A DNA stretch of 64,000 nt from Burkholderia lata (GTDB lineage Bacteria; Pseudomonadota; Gammaproteobacteria; Burkholderiales; Burkholderiaceae), in NCBI RefSeq assembly GCF_000012945.1, contig NC_007511.1, positions 1,178,001 to 1,242,000 on the forward strand, written 5' to 3'. Below are positions 1-8,702 of this stretch, one piece after another. A model generated the notes under the pieces. It was not told where the DNA came from. It did no database searches and worked only from the letters and a program-made list of their open reading frames with translations. Positions within the stretch are counted from its first letter, which is position 1; the number at the start of each line of letters is the position of its first letter. A program made the position numbers and the translations under genes.

Positions 1-448
1 GGACGTCGACCGGATCGAACCGTGCCCGCTGTGGCAGGACGCGCGTGATTACGGATTGTCGGTGGGGGTCGCGCAGTCGAGCTGGGCGGCCCGCGGTGCG
101 TTCGGCCTGCTGAGCATCGCCCGCCATGCCGACCGGCTGACGCCGGCCGAGATCAACATGCTGACGTTGCAGACGAACTGGCTCGCGAACCTGTCGCATT
201 CGCTGATGAGCCGCTTCGTGGTGCCGAAGCTGGCGCCGGCGGCGGGCGTCACGCTGACCGCGCGCGAGCGCGAGGTGCTGTGCTGGACGGCCGAAGGCAA
301 GACCGCGTGCGAAATCGGCCAGATCCTCAGCATCTCGGAGCGGACGGTCAACTTCCACGTCAACAACATCCTCGAGAAGCTGGGTGCGACGAACAAGGTC
401 CAGGCGGTCGTCAAGGCAATCTCGGCCGGGCTGATCGAGACGCCCTGA
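1..448 (+). CDS. cepR: LuxR-family quorum-sensing regulator CepR, 3' part
   Basis: The gene enters from the left edge in the frame starting at base 2, so its start and most of the acyl-homoserine-lactone binding domain lie outside the window. The visible part covers the end of that domain (WAARGAFGLLSIAR) and a complete C-terminal LuxR HTH (LTAREREVLCWTAEGKTACE, ISERTVNFHVNNI). The HTH carries the usual conserved E, N and G positions. CepR binds octanoyl-homoserine lactone and controls virulence and exoenzyme genes in the B. cepacia complex. Assignment rests on residue-level resemblance to my memory of CepR and on the convergent mgtC neighbour. Another LuxR paralogue is possible but less likely. 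Confidence 0.85.
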   Translation, partial: DVDRIEPCPLWQDARDYGLSVGVAQSSWAARGAFGLLSIARHADRLTPAEINMLTLQTNWLANLSHSLMSRFVVPKLAPAAGVTLTAREREVLCWTAEGKTACEIGQILSISERTVNFHVNNILEKLGATNKVQAVVKAISAGLIETP

Positions 449-459
449 CAGGGCGTGAG

Positions 460-487
460 GGCGGCAGCGCGACATGCGGCTGCCGCC
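460..487. terminator. hairpin between convergent cepR and mgtC
   Basis: GGCGGCAGC at 460-468 pairs perfectly with GCTGCCGCC at 479-487 across a 10-nt loop, 12 nt after the cepR stop and 8 nt before the mgtC stop. There is no clear T-run on either strand, so it may stop transcription poorly or act only as a 3' stabiliser. Confidence 0.5.
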
Positions 488-494
488 AGGCCGC

Positions 495-1202
495 TTACTC
501 CATCATCGGCTCCGCTTCCTTCGCGGTCCAGCTCACGCTGGAAATGCTCTTCTCCATGCTCATCCGGCTCGCGATCTGCTCGAGCTTCTGCTGATCCTTC
601 GGATGCAGCTTCAGTGTCGCGGTCACCTTCAGCCGGTCCGGCTGGTCGGGCACGTCCTCGCTCGTGAGGCTCTGGAACGACAGCGGCTTCGCATACATCG
701 AGTTCGACAGCAGCGTGCGGATGTGCACTTCGTCGGAGGCCAGGCAGATCACGGTGATCTGGTATTCGCGCACGAGATCGGCGTTCGATACCGGCGTCGC
801 GTTGATTGCCTGGCTGACGCTGCGCAACAGCGTATTGGTCAGCAGCACGACGCCGGTGCCGGCGAGCGCCGGCACGTAATGACCGGAACCGGACAGCACG
901 CCGACGGCGGCCGAGCACCACAGCGTCGCGGCGGTGTTGATGCCCTGGATCGAGCCCTTGTCGCGCATGATCACGCCGCCGCCGAGGAAGCCGACGCCCG
1001 ACACGACGTAGGCGGCGATCTGCGTGACGCCCGCGACGCCGTTGCCAGTCAGCACGCCGAGCGTGACGAACAGGCAGGCGCCGCTCGCGACGAGCGTGAT
1101 CGTGCGCAGGCCGGCCGTGCGCTGGCGCATCTGGCGTTCGATGCCGATGGCGACGCCGCAGGCGAACGCGGTGAAAAGACGGAGTGCGAAATCGAAAGTC
1201 AT
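495..1202 (-). CDS. mgtC: MgtC/SapB-family membrane protein
   Basis: Inner-membrane protein of 235 residues. The family supports survival in macrophages and growth at low magnesium; in Salmonella MgtC interacts with the F1Fo ATPase. The N-terminal two thirds has the MgtC pattern: RLFTAFACGVAIGIERQ with the conserved E-R, then GLRTITLVASGACLF and several short hydrophobic helices rich in G and A. A soluble C-terminal domain follows. I chose the ATG at 1202 because AGGA lies six bases upstream; a longer TTG-initiated form from 1220 has no such site. It is convergent with cepR. B. cenocepacia is known to need an MgtC homologue for intramacrophage survival. Confidence 0.88.
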   Translation of the reverse strand: MTFDFALRLFTAFACGVAIGIERQMRQRTAGLRTITLVASGACLFVTLGVLTGNGVAGVTQIAAYVVSGVGFLGGGVIMRDKGSIQGINTAATLWCSAAVGVLSGSGHYVPALAGTGVVLLTNTLLRSVSQAINATPVSNADLVREYQITVICLASDEVHIRTLLSNSMYAKPLSFQSLTSEDVPDQPDRLKVTATLKLHPKDQQKLEQIASRMSMEKSISSVSWTAKEAEPMME

Positions 1203-1284
1203 GGTTGTCCTGCCGTGCAAGGAGCGCGTGCCGTTTCGCGTCGCTGCGGCGCAAGGCCGAAGGCGACGCGAAGATAGCCGTCAT

Positions 1285-1305
1285 CGCGCGGTACTGTACC
1301 GCGCG
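1285..1305. promoter_or_regulatory. perfect 21-bp palindrome upstream of mgtC
   Basis: CGCGCGGTAC, a single T, then GTACCGCGCG: two perfect 10-bp arms around one central base, 83 nt upstream of the mgtC start. As RNA it would form only a tight hairpin; as DNA it is an ideal dimeric operator. No protein partner can be named from sequence. Confidence 0.55.
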
Positions 1306-1338
1306 AATGCGTCATTCAGTGTGAAACGGTAGGCGTGC

Positions 1339-1357
1339 GGCTCGCGGAACGCGAGCC
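1339..1357 (-). promoter_or_regulatory. leader hairpin upstream of mgtC
   Basis: GGCTCGCG and CGCGAGCC form a perfect 8-bp stem with a 3-nt loop, about 137 nt before the mgtC start. It lies in what would be the mgtC leader if transcription starts further upstream. Leader-based control is known for Salmonella mgtC, but no sequence relation is claimed. Confidence 0.35.
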
Positions 1358-1485
1358 GGGCAGGAGAACTGCGTCGGACAGGCGTTCAGGCGGCAAGCGG
1401 CGCACGCAACGGAGTGCTGCAACTGTCCACGATGGTTCCTGAAGGAAGAATGGGCGGCATTCTAGTGGGCGGCGCGCGCATGCGT

Positions 1486-1505
1486 CAACCGCCTCGCGGC
1501 GGTTG
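1486..1505 (-). terminator. hairpin at the end of the MdtNOP-like operon
   Basis: CAACCGCC and GGCGGTTG form a perfect 8-bp stem with a 4-nt loop, starting two bases after the stop codon of the outer-membrane component gene. A T-run is lacking, so termination strength is uncertain. Confidence 0.5.
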
Positions 1506-1507
1506 CG

Positions 1508-3052
1508 CTACTGCGCCGAGCCGATCGTCCCGGTCGCAAGCGCGAGCGCGGCAGCAGCGGACAGCGCCCCGGCATAGCTGTCGACCTCCGCGTTGCGGGC
1601 CGCCAGGAGCTGGCTTTGTGCGATCGTCGCATCGGTAACCGAGCCGACGCCGTTCCGGTACGCGGTCAGCGCCGCGTCGTAGCTCGTCTGTGCGGCATCG
1701 ACGAGCGCCTTCGCGGCGTCGTGCGACGCAAGGCTCGTCTGCACCGCGTTCTGCGCGGCGACGACCTGTCGGACGGCTTCCTCCTTGGTCCGCGTGAGTC
1801 GCGCGGAGGCGCTTTCCGCATCGTTGCGCGCCTGCATCAGCACGGCCGAGCGCAGGCCGCCGTCGTACAGCGGAATCGTCACGCCGAGGAACACGCCGCC
1901 GCCGTAGCGGCTGCCGTTCAGGTTGACGGTCGGCGCCTGGTCGCCGATCGCGGGCAGTGCGGAAATGGACGTGCCGCCGCTCGCGTACGACGTCGACGCG
2001 GACAGGAAAATCTTCGGCATGAACGCGGCTTCCGCCGCCTTGATCTTCGCGCGATTGGCCTTTTCGAGCGCGAACGCGCCCTGCAGGTCGGGGCGGCGCG
2101 CGATCGCATCCGACACGATCGCGTCGACCGACGAGCCGAGCGCGGGCGGCAGCGGCCGCTTCGGCAGCGCGGCAATGGTCGGCTTCGACAGTGGCGAGAT
2201 GCCGAGCGCGGAGACGAGGGCGAGGTAGCCGTCGCTCTCCGTGCCGTTCGCCTGCACGAGCGCGAGGTTTGCCTGCGCGCGGTTTTGCGTCGCCTGCGCG
2301 AGCTCGACGACCGTGCCGACGCCATGCTTGAGCCGCGCGCGGGAGGCCGCGAGGATCGCGTCCGCGTTCGCGAGGCCCTGCTGGGCGCTGAGCGCGCGCG
2401 AGCGTGCGGCTTCGTACCGGTAGTACGCGACGGTTACCTCGTGGATCACCTGCTGGTGTACGGCCGTGAACGCGACGTTCGACGCGATCGACGCTTGCTC
2501 GGCCGCTTCGACACGCGCCGAGCGGCCACCGAAATCGAACAGCAGCCATTGCAGCGACAGCGCCGAGATGGTGCCGTGCACGGTGGAGTTGCTCGACGAG
2601 TCGCCGAGGATCGACGACGTCGAGCCGTGGTTTGCCTGGTACCCGCCCATGGCCGTCGCGGACAGCCTCGGCAGGTAGGCGGTCTTGGCCAGGCCGACCG
2701 CGAGCGCCGCGTTACGTGCGTCGTTCCACGCGATACGGGTCAACGGGTTCGCCGATTCGGCGAGATCGATCAGCTCGGGCAGCGTGTACGCGTGCGTGGC
2801 GTCGAGCGCGGCCGGCGGCGAGACTGACGCGAGCGCCGGCGACTCGGGCAGCGTGTAGTCATGCGAACCTTGTGCGGACGCGCGCGGCGGGCCCGGCACG
2901 ATGTCGCCTGCGGCCGACGTTTGCGGCTGCCACGGGCGATCGGACGCCTCCGGCGCCAGATCGATCGACGACGTCGCGCAGCCGGCCAGCGCGACGGCGG
3001 TCGTGAGGGCGGCGGCGGCGATCGAGGCGGCCGGCGGTTCAGGTAGGCGCAT
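1508..3052 (-). CDS. outer-membrane efflux lipoprotein (NodT/MdtP type)
   Basis: TolC-superfamily outer-membrane channel of 514 residues, the exit duct of the efflux system encoded by the three upstream genes. The N-terminus is a lipoprotein signal with lipobox ALAGC, so the mature protein starts at Cys24. Two OEP repeats follow: the first from about residue 90 (TLPELIDLAESANPLTR), the second from about 300 with the typical RPDLQGAFALEKANRAKIKA. Long Ala/Gln-rich coiled-coil helices are evident. The start has AAGGAG about ten bases upstream and overlaps the stop of the preceding gene by 14 nt, indicating coupling. The system probably exports small aromatic or drug-like compounds. Confidence 0.88.
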   Translation of the reverse strand: MRLPEPPAASIAAAALTTAVALAGCATSSIDLAPEASDRPWQPQTSAAGDIVPGPPRASAQGSHDYTLPESPALASVSPPAALDATHAYTLPELIDLAESANPLTRIAWNDARNAALAVGLAKTAYLPRLSATAMGGYQANHGSTSSILGDSSSNSTVHGTISALSLQWLLFDFGGRSARVEAAEQASIASNVAFTAVHQQVIHEVTVAYYRYEAARSRALSAQQGLANADAILAASRARLKHGVGTVVELAQATQNRAQANLALVQANGTESDGYLALVSALGISPLSKPTIAALPKRPLPPALGSSVDAIVSDAIARRPDLQGAFALEKANRAKIKAAEAAFMPKIFLSASTSYASGGTSISALPAIGDQAPTVNLNGSRYGGGVFLGVTIPLYDGGLRSAVLMQARNDAESASARLTRTKEEAVRQVVAAQNAVQTSLASHDAAKALVDAAQTSYDAALTAYRNGVGSVTDATIAQSQLLAARNAEVDSYAGALSAAAALALATGTIGSAQ

Positions 3053-5360
3053 GGGGAACGGGCTCCTTCGGTGTGGCTTGGCGGGCGGCGTCTGCGATGT
3101 GCGCGAGCCGCGTGTCGATCAGGTTCAGCAGCGCGTCGCGTGCGGGGTCGGTGGGGGCGGTGCGCAGCGGGGCGGCCGGCGGCGCGGGCGAATCCGTATG
3201 GGGCGCGGCTTCGTCGTCGCGCGGTTCGGTCACGCGGGCGAGCTGCGCACCGATTGCCGCATCGCCGGGCTTGCGCTCGGCGAGCAGGAACAGCGGGCCT
3301 TCGAGCGCGCCGAGTTCGGCGAGCGCGCGCCGTCGCGTGGCGAGCCACGTGGCGGCCGGCCGCACCCACGACGGTTCGTAGTGGACCAGCCCGAGCTCCT
3401 GCGTGAGCGCGCCGTGGCGGGCGAACGCCTCAGCGGCGAGCGCGCGCCGCTCGGCCGGCTGCGCGACCTGCACGAGGCGCCGCCACTGGTCGATCAGCGC
3501 GGCGAGCCCGACGTCGATCTGCTTGCCGATGCTGACGGGCCAGATGCGCGTGAACACGAGATACACGACGACGTTGCCGAGCAGGATGCCGATCGTGCGA
3601 TCGCGCGCGATCGTCAGGTCGAAGCCGGGGCCGGCGCCCTGGATCACGCACAGGAAAAATGCGAACGCGATCTGGAAGCCGGCATACGCGATGCGCGGCG
3701 AGCCGAATGCGACCCACGCGGCGAGCCACCCGCCGGCGAACACCAGCGCCATCAGGTGGCCGACCGACGATAGCGACGGCACGACGAAGACGAGTGCCGC
3801 CGTGCCGAGCAGCGCGCCGACGATGCAGCCGAAGATCCGCAGCGTGAGCTTCTCGACCGTCTCGGCCGTCGAGCCGAGCGACACGATGTAGCAGGTGACG
3901 ACGCACGTGTGGATGCCCGACCAGTCGAGCTGCGAATACAGCAGGTAGCAGAAGATCGCCGCGGCGGTCGTCTTCAGTGCGTAGCGGATATGGTCGGGAT
4001 TGGTGCGCGCGTCGGGCAGGAAGAAGCCGCCGCGCGGCGCGGGGGGCGGGGCGGATTCGGGGGCTGCGGTCGAAGCGGTCGAAGCGGTCGAAGCGGTCGA
4101 AGCGGTCGAAGCGGTCGAAGCGGTCGAAGCGGTCGAAGCGGTCGAAGCGGTCGAAGCGGTCGAAGCGGTCGAAGCGGTCGAAGCGGTCGAAGCGGTCGAA
4201 GCGGTCGAAGCGGTCGAAGCGGTCGAAGCGGTCGAAGCGGTCGAAGCGGTCGAAGCGGTCGAAGCGGTCGAAGCGGTCGAAGCGGTCGAAGCCGTCGAAG
4301 CCGTCGAAGCCGTCGAAGCCGTCGAAGCCGTCGAAGCCGTCGAAGCCGTCGAAGCCGTCGAAGCCGTCGAAGCGACATCGGTCGTTGCGGCCGGTTCCGC
4401 GAAATGCGTGATCGCCGCATGGAGGTCCGTCGCGGCAACACGCGCGAGCGGCGGCAGCGTGTCGGGCGGCGGTAGCGCGAGTGTCACGTCGACCGGGTAG
4501 CCGCCCCGGTCGAGGATGCCGGCCATCTCGTCGAGCGTCGCGGCGATCGGTGTGGCGTAGGCGTCGGGCAGCCGCGCGCCCGGCTCGCGATCGGCCAGCG
4601 CGACGCCGACGAGCAGCGCGGTGCTCGATGCCACGGCCTGCCGCAACGCCGCGAAGTCGGCGGCGGACGACGAGCCTTCGAGTTTCGACAGCTTGAGCCA
4701 CGTGAGCAGCTGCTTGTCGCCTTCGTGCAGGCAGGCGTTGAATGCGTCGCGCGCCGCATCGTCGCCGCGCAGCCGCTGCGCGGCGAGCCGCAAGCGCTTC
4801 GCGAGTTGCGCGTGCGCGAGCTTGCGCGGCGATGGCGCGATCAGCAGGTTGACGACGATCGCGACACCGACCGGGATCGCGATCGTCAGCCAGATGTACA
4901 GCAGCGCGCGCGTTGCAGCTTCGCCGAATGGCGCGAGGCCGAGCTGGTCGAGCCCGAAGCCGACGATCATCGCGAGGATCGCGCCGACCGGGCGCAGCTT
5001 GCTGGCCGACGTCAGATAGAGGAAGCCGACCGACAGCACGGCCATGCACGCGACGCGCAGGATCGAATAGTCGATGCTGAAGATCGCGATGCCGAGCACG
5101 AGCCCGATCACGATCGTGACGATCACCAGCAGCGCGGCCGCGAGCACGACGCTCGTCACGCGGTCGGCACGGATCATGAAGAACACGACGTACGCGGACA
5201 GCGCGGCTTCGGGCGTGCCGTAGGCGGCCGTCACGAGCGCGGTCAGTGCGCAGATCAGCGCAACCCGCACGGCAATCGACATGCGCCCCGGAAACGGCGC
5301 GAGCAGTCGCAGGACTTCGCGCGGGCCCGGCGAGCGAACCTCAGCGGCAGGCAGTGCCAT
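3039..5360 (-). CDS. FUSC-family inner-membrane transporter (MdtO/AaeB-like) with 34 Ser-Thr-Ala repeats
   Basis: Inner-membrane protein of 773 residues with two FUSC/aromatic-acid-exporter transmembrane blocks (about residues 30-190 and 450-620). Between them is a cytoplasmic segment, and a long soluble tail follows. This is the MdtO or AaeB role in a tripartite pump. The loop before the second block contains about 102 residues of perfect Ser-Thr-Ala repeats (residues about 330-431), encoded by a 9-bp tandem repeat. Because the unit is a multiple of three, changes in copy number alter loop length without breaking the frame. I chose the ATG at 5360 (GAGG six bases upstream) over a GTG at 5381. 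It overlaps the end of the membrane-fusion gene by 20 nt. Confidence 0.85.
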   Translation of the reverse strand: MALPAAEVRSPGPREVLRLLAPFPGRMSIAVRVALICALTALVTAAYGTPEAALSAYVVFFMIRADRVTSVVLAAALLVIVTIVIGLVLGIAIFSIDYSILRVACMAVLSVGFLYLTSASKLRPVGAILAMIVGFGLDQLGLAPFGEAATRALLYIWLTIAIPVGVAIVVNLLIAPSPRKLAHAQLAKRLRLAAQRLRGDDAARDAFNACLHEGDKQLLTWLKLSKLEGSSSAADFAALRQAVASSTALLVGVALADREPGARLPDAYATPIAATLDEMAGILDRGGYPVDVTLALPPPDTLPPLARVAATDLHAAITHFAEPAATTDVASTASTASTASTASTASTASTASTASTASTASTASTASTASTASTASTASTASTASTASTASTASTASTASTASTASTASTASTASTASTASTASTASTASTAAPESAPPPAPRGGFFLPDARTNPDHIRYALKTTAAAIFCYLLYSQLDWSGIHTCVVTCYIVSLGSTAETVEKLTLRIFGCIVGALLGTAALVFVVPSLSSVGHLMALVFAGGWLAAWVAFGSPRIAYAGFQIAFAFFLCVIQGAGPGFDLTIARDRTIGILLGNVVVYLVFTRIWPVSIGKQIDVGLAALIDQWRRLVQVAQPAERRALAAEAFARHGALTQELGLVHYEPSWVRPAATWLATRRRALAELGALEGPLFLLAERKPGDAAIGAQLARVTEPRDDEAAPHTDSPAPPAAPLRTAPTDPARDALLNLIDTRLAHIADAARQATPKEPVPHAPT
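4066..4371. repeat. 34-copy 9-bp tandem repeat inside the FUSC gene
   Basis: Twenty-five perfect copies of GCGGTCGAA (4066-4290) are followed by nine copies of the variant GCCGTCGAA (4291-4371). The array is exactly in frame with the FUSC gene and encodes Ser-Thr-Ala on the minus strand. The two homogeneous blocks suggest recent slippage-driven expansion of each variant. Confidence 0.98.
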
Positions 5361-6390
5361 GCCGGACCTCGACGATCGCACTGGCGCCGACGCGCACGAG
5401 CTTGCCGTCGGGTTCGTCGAGCTTCACGCGCACCGGGAAGCGTTGCGCGACGTGCACCCAGTTCACCGAGTTCTGCACGATCGGCAGCGTGCGCGGCAGG
5501 TTGATGCGGGCGCTGTCGGCGATGCCTGCGCCGACGCCGACGACCTTGCCCGTCAGCGGGCGGCTGCGGTCGATCATCGAATAGACGGTCGCGCAGTCGC
5601 CGACCTCGATGCGGCTCAACGACGTCTCGCGGAAGTTGCCGACGGCGAACCATTCGCTTGCGTCGATCAGCGTGAAGATCGACTGGTTCGGCGCAAGGGT
5701 TTCGCCGGCGAGCACGCTCAGGCCTGTGACGAGGCCATCGTGCGGTGCGCGCACGACGGTGTCGTCGAGCGCATGCTGCGCGCGGGCCAGCGCGGCTTCG
5801 CGCGCATGCAGCGTCGCGATCGCGTCGGCCTCGTCGCCGATCGTCTGCGCGGACGCGCGCTGCTGTTCCTGTGCCTGCGTGAGCGACACGGCGGCGTCGC
5901 GCTGGCGGACCTTCGCCTGGTCGAACTGCTGCGCGCTGACGTAGCCCTGCGCGGCGAGCGGTGCGAGCCGGTTCACGTCGCGCGTCGCCAGGTCGCTGTT
6001 CTGCGTGGCGCGCTTGACCTGCTCGGCGGCCACGGCCGCGTTCGAGCGCTCGCCGATCAGCGAACGGCGGCGCGTGTCGAGCGATGCGCGCGCGAGCTCG
6101 AGGTCGGCCTGCGCCTGGGCTACCGTCAACCGGTACGGCACAGGGTCGATGACATACAGCAGGTCGCCCTTCGTGACGCGCTGGTTTTCATGCACCGCGA
6201 GCTGCACGATGCGGCCGCCGACCGGCGACGCGACGTGCACAACATCGGCGTCGATCGACGCGTCGTCGGTGGACGGGTAGGCCGTCGTGCGGTAGTACGC
6301 GTACACGAGTGCCGCGATGCCGAGCGCGACGATCGCCAGTGCGATCACGCGGCCTTTGACGGAGGGGCGGGCAATGCCGGCGGCCTTCAT
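5341..6390 (-). CDS. HlyD/EmrA-type membrane-fusion protein (MdtN-like)
   Basis: Periplasmic adaptor of 349 residues linking the FUSC transporter to the outer-membrane channel. It has one N-terminal transmembrane helix (residues about 12-30). A biotinyl-lipoyl half-domain follows with the family motif TDDASIDADVVHVASPVGGR. The central coiled-coil hairpin is rich in Ala, Gln and Arg (about 90-200). The second lipoyl half contains VVRAPHDGLVTGLSVLAGE, and a beta-barrel domain ends the protein. The ATG at 6390 forms an ATGA overlap with the stop of the upstream small lipoprotein gene. A longer upstream extension in the same frame lacks family features. Confidence 0.9.
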   Translation of the reverse strand: MKAAGIARPSVKGRVIALAIVALGIAALVYAYYRTTAYPSTDDASIDADVVHVASPVGGRIVQLAVHENQRVTKGDLLYVIDPVPYRLTVAQAQADLELARASLDTRRRSLIGERSNAAVAAEQVKRATQNSDLATRDVNRLAPLAAQGYVSAQQFDQAKVRQRDAAVSLTQAQEQQRASAQTIGDEADAIATLHAREAALARAQHALDDTVVRAPHDGLVTGLSVLAGETLAPNQSIFTLIDASEWFAVGNFRETSLSRIEVGDCATVYSMIDRSRPLTGKVVGVGAGIADSARINLPRTLPIVQNSVNWVHVAQRFPVRVKLDEPDGKLVRVGASAIVEVRHGTACR

Positions 6391-6680
6391 GCGAACGGCC
6401 CCGTGCCGGTGAGCCACACGATGACGGCGACCACGAGCCCGATCGCGGTGCAGACGGCCAGCTGGTAGGGCACCGTGGCGGCCCAGCCGGTCGCGACGAA
6501 GACGCGGTGCGCGACGATCGCGCCGATGACGCCGACGATCGCGCTGACGAGCCAAAGCGGGAAATACGCGCCGAACAGGACGTACGACGGTGCGCCGCGC
6601 GATGCGCAGCCCGCGAGCGGCAGGGCTGGCGCCAGGACGGCGGCGACGCGCAAGGGCGCGCGCGGCGTTGTTTTTCTCAT
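6387..6680 (-). CDS. YtcA-family small lipoprotein
   Basis: Small protein of 97 residues with a lipoprotein signal (lipobox LAGC, Cys at about residue 25) and two transmembrane helices separated by a short polar loop. This matches YtcA, which in Escherichia coli sits just before mdtN-mdtO-mdtP, and the gene order here is the same. Its function in the family is unknown; an accessory role in pump assembly is inference. The start at 6680 excludes a 13-residue upstream extension that would mask the signal peptide. Its last four bases overlap the next start (ATGA). Confidence 0.75.
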   Translation of the reverse strand: MRKTTPRAPLRVAAVLAPALPLAGCASRGAPSYVLFGAYFPLWLVSAIVGVIGAIVAHRVFVATGWAATVPYQLAVCTAIGLVVAVIVWLTGTGPFA

Positions 6681-7529
6681 GGTGTGACGAGCTCGACGTT
6701 GGGGGTGGATGCCGGGCACGGCGCAATGCGGATCGTCGCCGCGACGACGATTCCGGGATACGGAGCCGATAATAAATCAGCGCGATGCGGACCGCCAGCC
6801 ACCCGCCCGGCGCGCCGTGGGGGGTATTGCCGCCCGGGGGGGCGCATCCGCCCGTTCGGCACCGCGTTTCCGCAATGATGGTCGGACCGTCGCGATTCTG
6901 CCAGTGCAAGCTCGCGTAGGGTTGCTAACGGACTGTAAAGGATCGTCAGACGAACGAAGGGTGGCTGATTTGTCGTGTCGGCAGCGCGGAATCGGTGCGG
7001 AAACGGCCGATTGCCGTTCGGACGCACGGGAATGGGGTCGATCCGTCAGATCGGGGGACGATGTTGACGAGCAGGTCGACCGGATTGCGTGTGAAGTGCT
7101 GCAGCGCGTCGCGATCGGTGACGCAGATGCGCGGCGGGTGTTCGGCCCGAGCTGTCTGTTCGTTTGCTCGTTTGCTCGTCTGCGAGAGCGACGACGCGCG
7201 GCGCCTTCGAGCAAGACGCGGACGTTCGCGTCGATCATCCGGACGCCGTTCTCGAAATGGCTGACCTGGATGGGCAAGCGCAGCGCGCGCCGCCTGTCGG
7301 TAACGACGGGTTTCAGGAAAGCGTCAACGTCGCTCGCGTCGGGCGGGCCGATGCAGCCGCGGTCGAGCGCTGCGACGAGCGGCGTCGAAGCCCGGCCGGC
7401 GACCGGTCGTCAAAGCTGCGATCTGTGTACCATCGTACGTATGGCGCGACGCGCGGTACGGGGCCTCAAGGCCTCGTGCAACACGCGACGCGGAAGCGGT
7501 ATCGGTATCGCAACGAAGGTGAGCATTCC
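6681..7529. other. long non-coding interval upstream of the efflux operon and phosphoesterase gene
   Basis: About 850 nt between divergent genes. It must hold the promoters of both, but no convincing sigma-70 pair could be picked. A short gene-like stretch on the minus strand (7200-7434) is listed separately. The rest has frames that look like composition-driven noise. Confidence 0.5.
7200..7434 (-). pseudogene. possible degenerate coding remnant
   Basis: Reading leftwards from a stop near 7413, one frame gives a protein-like stretch with balanced composition (for example TPLVAALDRGC, then LPIQVSHFENGVRMIDANVR). Afterwards it degenerates into Arg/Ser-rich noise. There is no start codon with a ribosome site, no full domain, and I could not name a family. 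It may be the tail of a decayed gene or a chance frame. Confidence 0.25.
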
Positions 7530-8678
7530 ATGCGAAGTTTCTTTGTCCGGTTCATTGCAATCGGCGTGCTGTTCCATCTGTACGTCGGGATACGGATCAT
7601 TCCCGATGCGTTTACGTCGCCGGTCGCGCGCACGATCGCGGCGCTCGTGCTGGCGAGCTTCGTCGTGCTGATCCCGGTCGGCATGTTCTCGCGCCGCTTC
7701 GACGAAGGTTGGGCCGCGACGCTGGCCGGGTGGGCCGGTTCGCTCGTGATGGGCTTCTTCTCGTCGCTGCTCCTGCTGACGTTCCTCCGCGAATTCGTGC
7801 TGCTCGGCGTGTCCGGATGGCGGCAATTCGGGCACGACGGCGCGTGGCCTGCCGCCGCGACCGACACGGCGCTCGGCGTGCTGGCCGGTGCGGTATTCGT
7901 CACCGTGATCGGGTTCGTCGGTGCGCGCCGCACGGCGGCGGTCAAGCGTGTGTCGATCCCGGTCGCGGGGCTGCCGGCCGGGCTCGACGGGCTGACGATC
8001 GTGCAACTGTCCGACATCCACGTCGGGCCGACGATCAAGCGGCCCTATGTCGAACGGATCGTGCGTGCGGTCAATGCGCTCGATGCCGACCTCGTCGTCG
8101 TGACGGGCGACGTGGTCGACGGCTCGGTCAAGCGCCTGCGCGAGCACACGGCGCCGCTTGGCCGCATGCAGTCGCGGCACGGCAGCTTCCTGGTGACGGG
8201 CAACCACGAGTATTACGCGGGCGCGCATGCGTGGATCGACGAGTTCCGGCGCATCGGGCTGACGGTGCTGCTCAACGAACACGTGCTGATCGAGCACGAC
8301 GGTGCGCACGCGGTGCTCGCGGGCGTCACCGATTTCACGGCGGGCGGGTTCGATCCCGCCCATCGCAGCGATCCCGTGCAGGCGCTCGCGGGTGCGCCGC
8401 GCGACGTCGGCACGAAGATCCTGCTCGCGCACCAGCCGCGCAGTGCGGAAGCGGCGAACCGCGCCGGCTTTACCGTGCAGTTGTCGGGGCATACGCACGG
8501 CGGCCAGTTTCTGCCGTGGCCACCGTTCGTGCGGCTGCAGCAGCCGGTGATCGGCGGGCTGAGCCGCTTCGGCGATCTGTGGCTCTATACGAGCCGCGGC
8601 ACCGGATACTGGGGGCCGCCGAACCGCTTCGGCGTGCCGTCCGAGATCACGCTGATCCGGCTGACGCGCGGCGCGTAG
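7530..8678 (+). CDS. membrane-anchored calcineurin-like metallophosphoesterase
   Basis: Protein of 382 residues with about four or five hydrophobic helices in the first 130 residues, then a YkuE/YaeI-type metallophosphoesterase domain. The metal-binding motifs appear in order: SDIHVG (about 161), GDVVDG (about 192), GNHEYY (about 224), a His in LLAHQP (about 297) and GHTHGG (about 319). The related YaeI hydrolyses model phosphodiesters in vitro; the natural substrate here is unknown. The ATG at 7530 is preceded by GAAGGTGAG. Upstream in-frame codons are not protein-like. It is convergent with the nitroreductase gene. Confidence 0.85.
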   Translation: MRSFFVRFIAIGVLFHLYVGIRIIPDAFTSPVARTIAALVLASFVVLIPVGMFSRRFDEGWAATLAGWAGSLVMGFFSSLLLLTFLREFVLLGVSGWRQFGHDGAWPAAATDTALGVLAGAVFVTVIGFVGARRTAAVKRVSIPVAGLPAGLDGLTIVQLSDIHVGPTIKRPYVERIVRAVNALDADLVVVTGDVVDGSVKRLREHTAPLGRMQSRHGSFLVTGNHEYYAGAHAWIDEFRRIGLTVLLNEHVLIEHDGAHAVLAGVTDFTAGGFDPAHRSDPVQALAGAPRDVGTKILLAHQPRSAEAANRAGFTVQLSGHTHGGQFLPWPPFVRLQQPVIGGLSRFGDLWLYTSRGTGYWGPPNRFGVPSEITLIRLTRGA

Positions 8679-8702
8679 CGCACGCTCCCCCGTTTCAAAA
8701 GA

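Larger units (their letters stand above)
1203..1507. other. gene-free interval between mgtC and the efflux operon
   Basis: About 305 nt holding the mgtC upstream region (palindrome at 1285-1305, hairpin at 1339-1357) and the hairpin that ends the efflux operon at 1486-1505. No further gene-like reading frame was seen. Confidence 0.6.

Noticed and set aside
4066..4371. CRISPR array
   Set aside because: Units are contiguous 9-mers with no spacers; the same holds for the 7-bp array at 9451.
3909..4500. Long open frames in several frames across the FUSC gene
   Set aside because: They are by-products of the stop-free 9-bp repeat; only the minus-strand FUSC frame continues into transmembrane domains on both sides.
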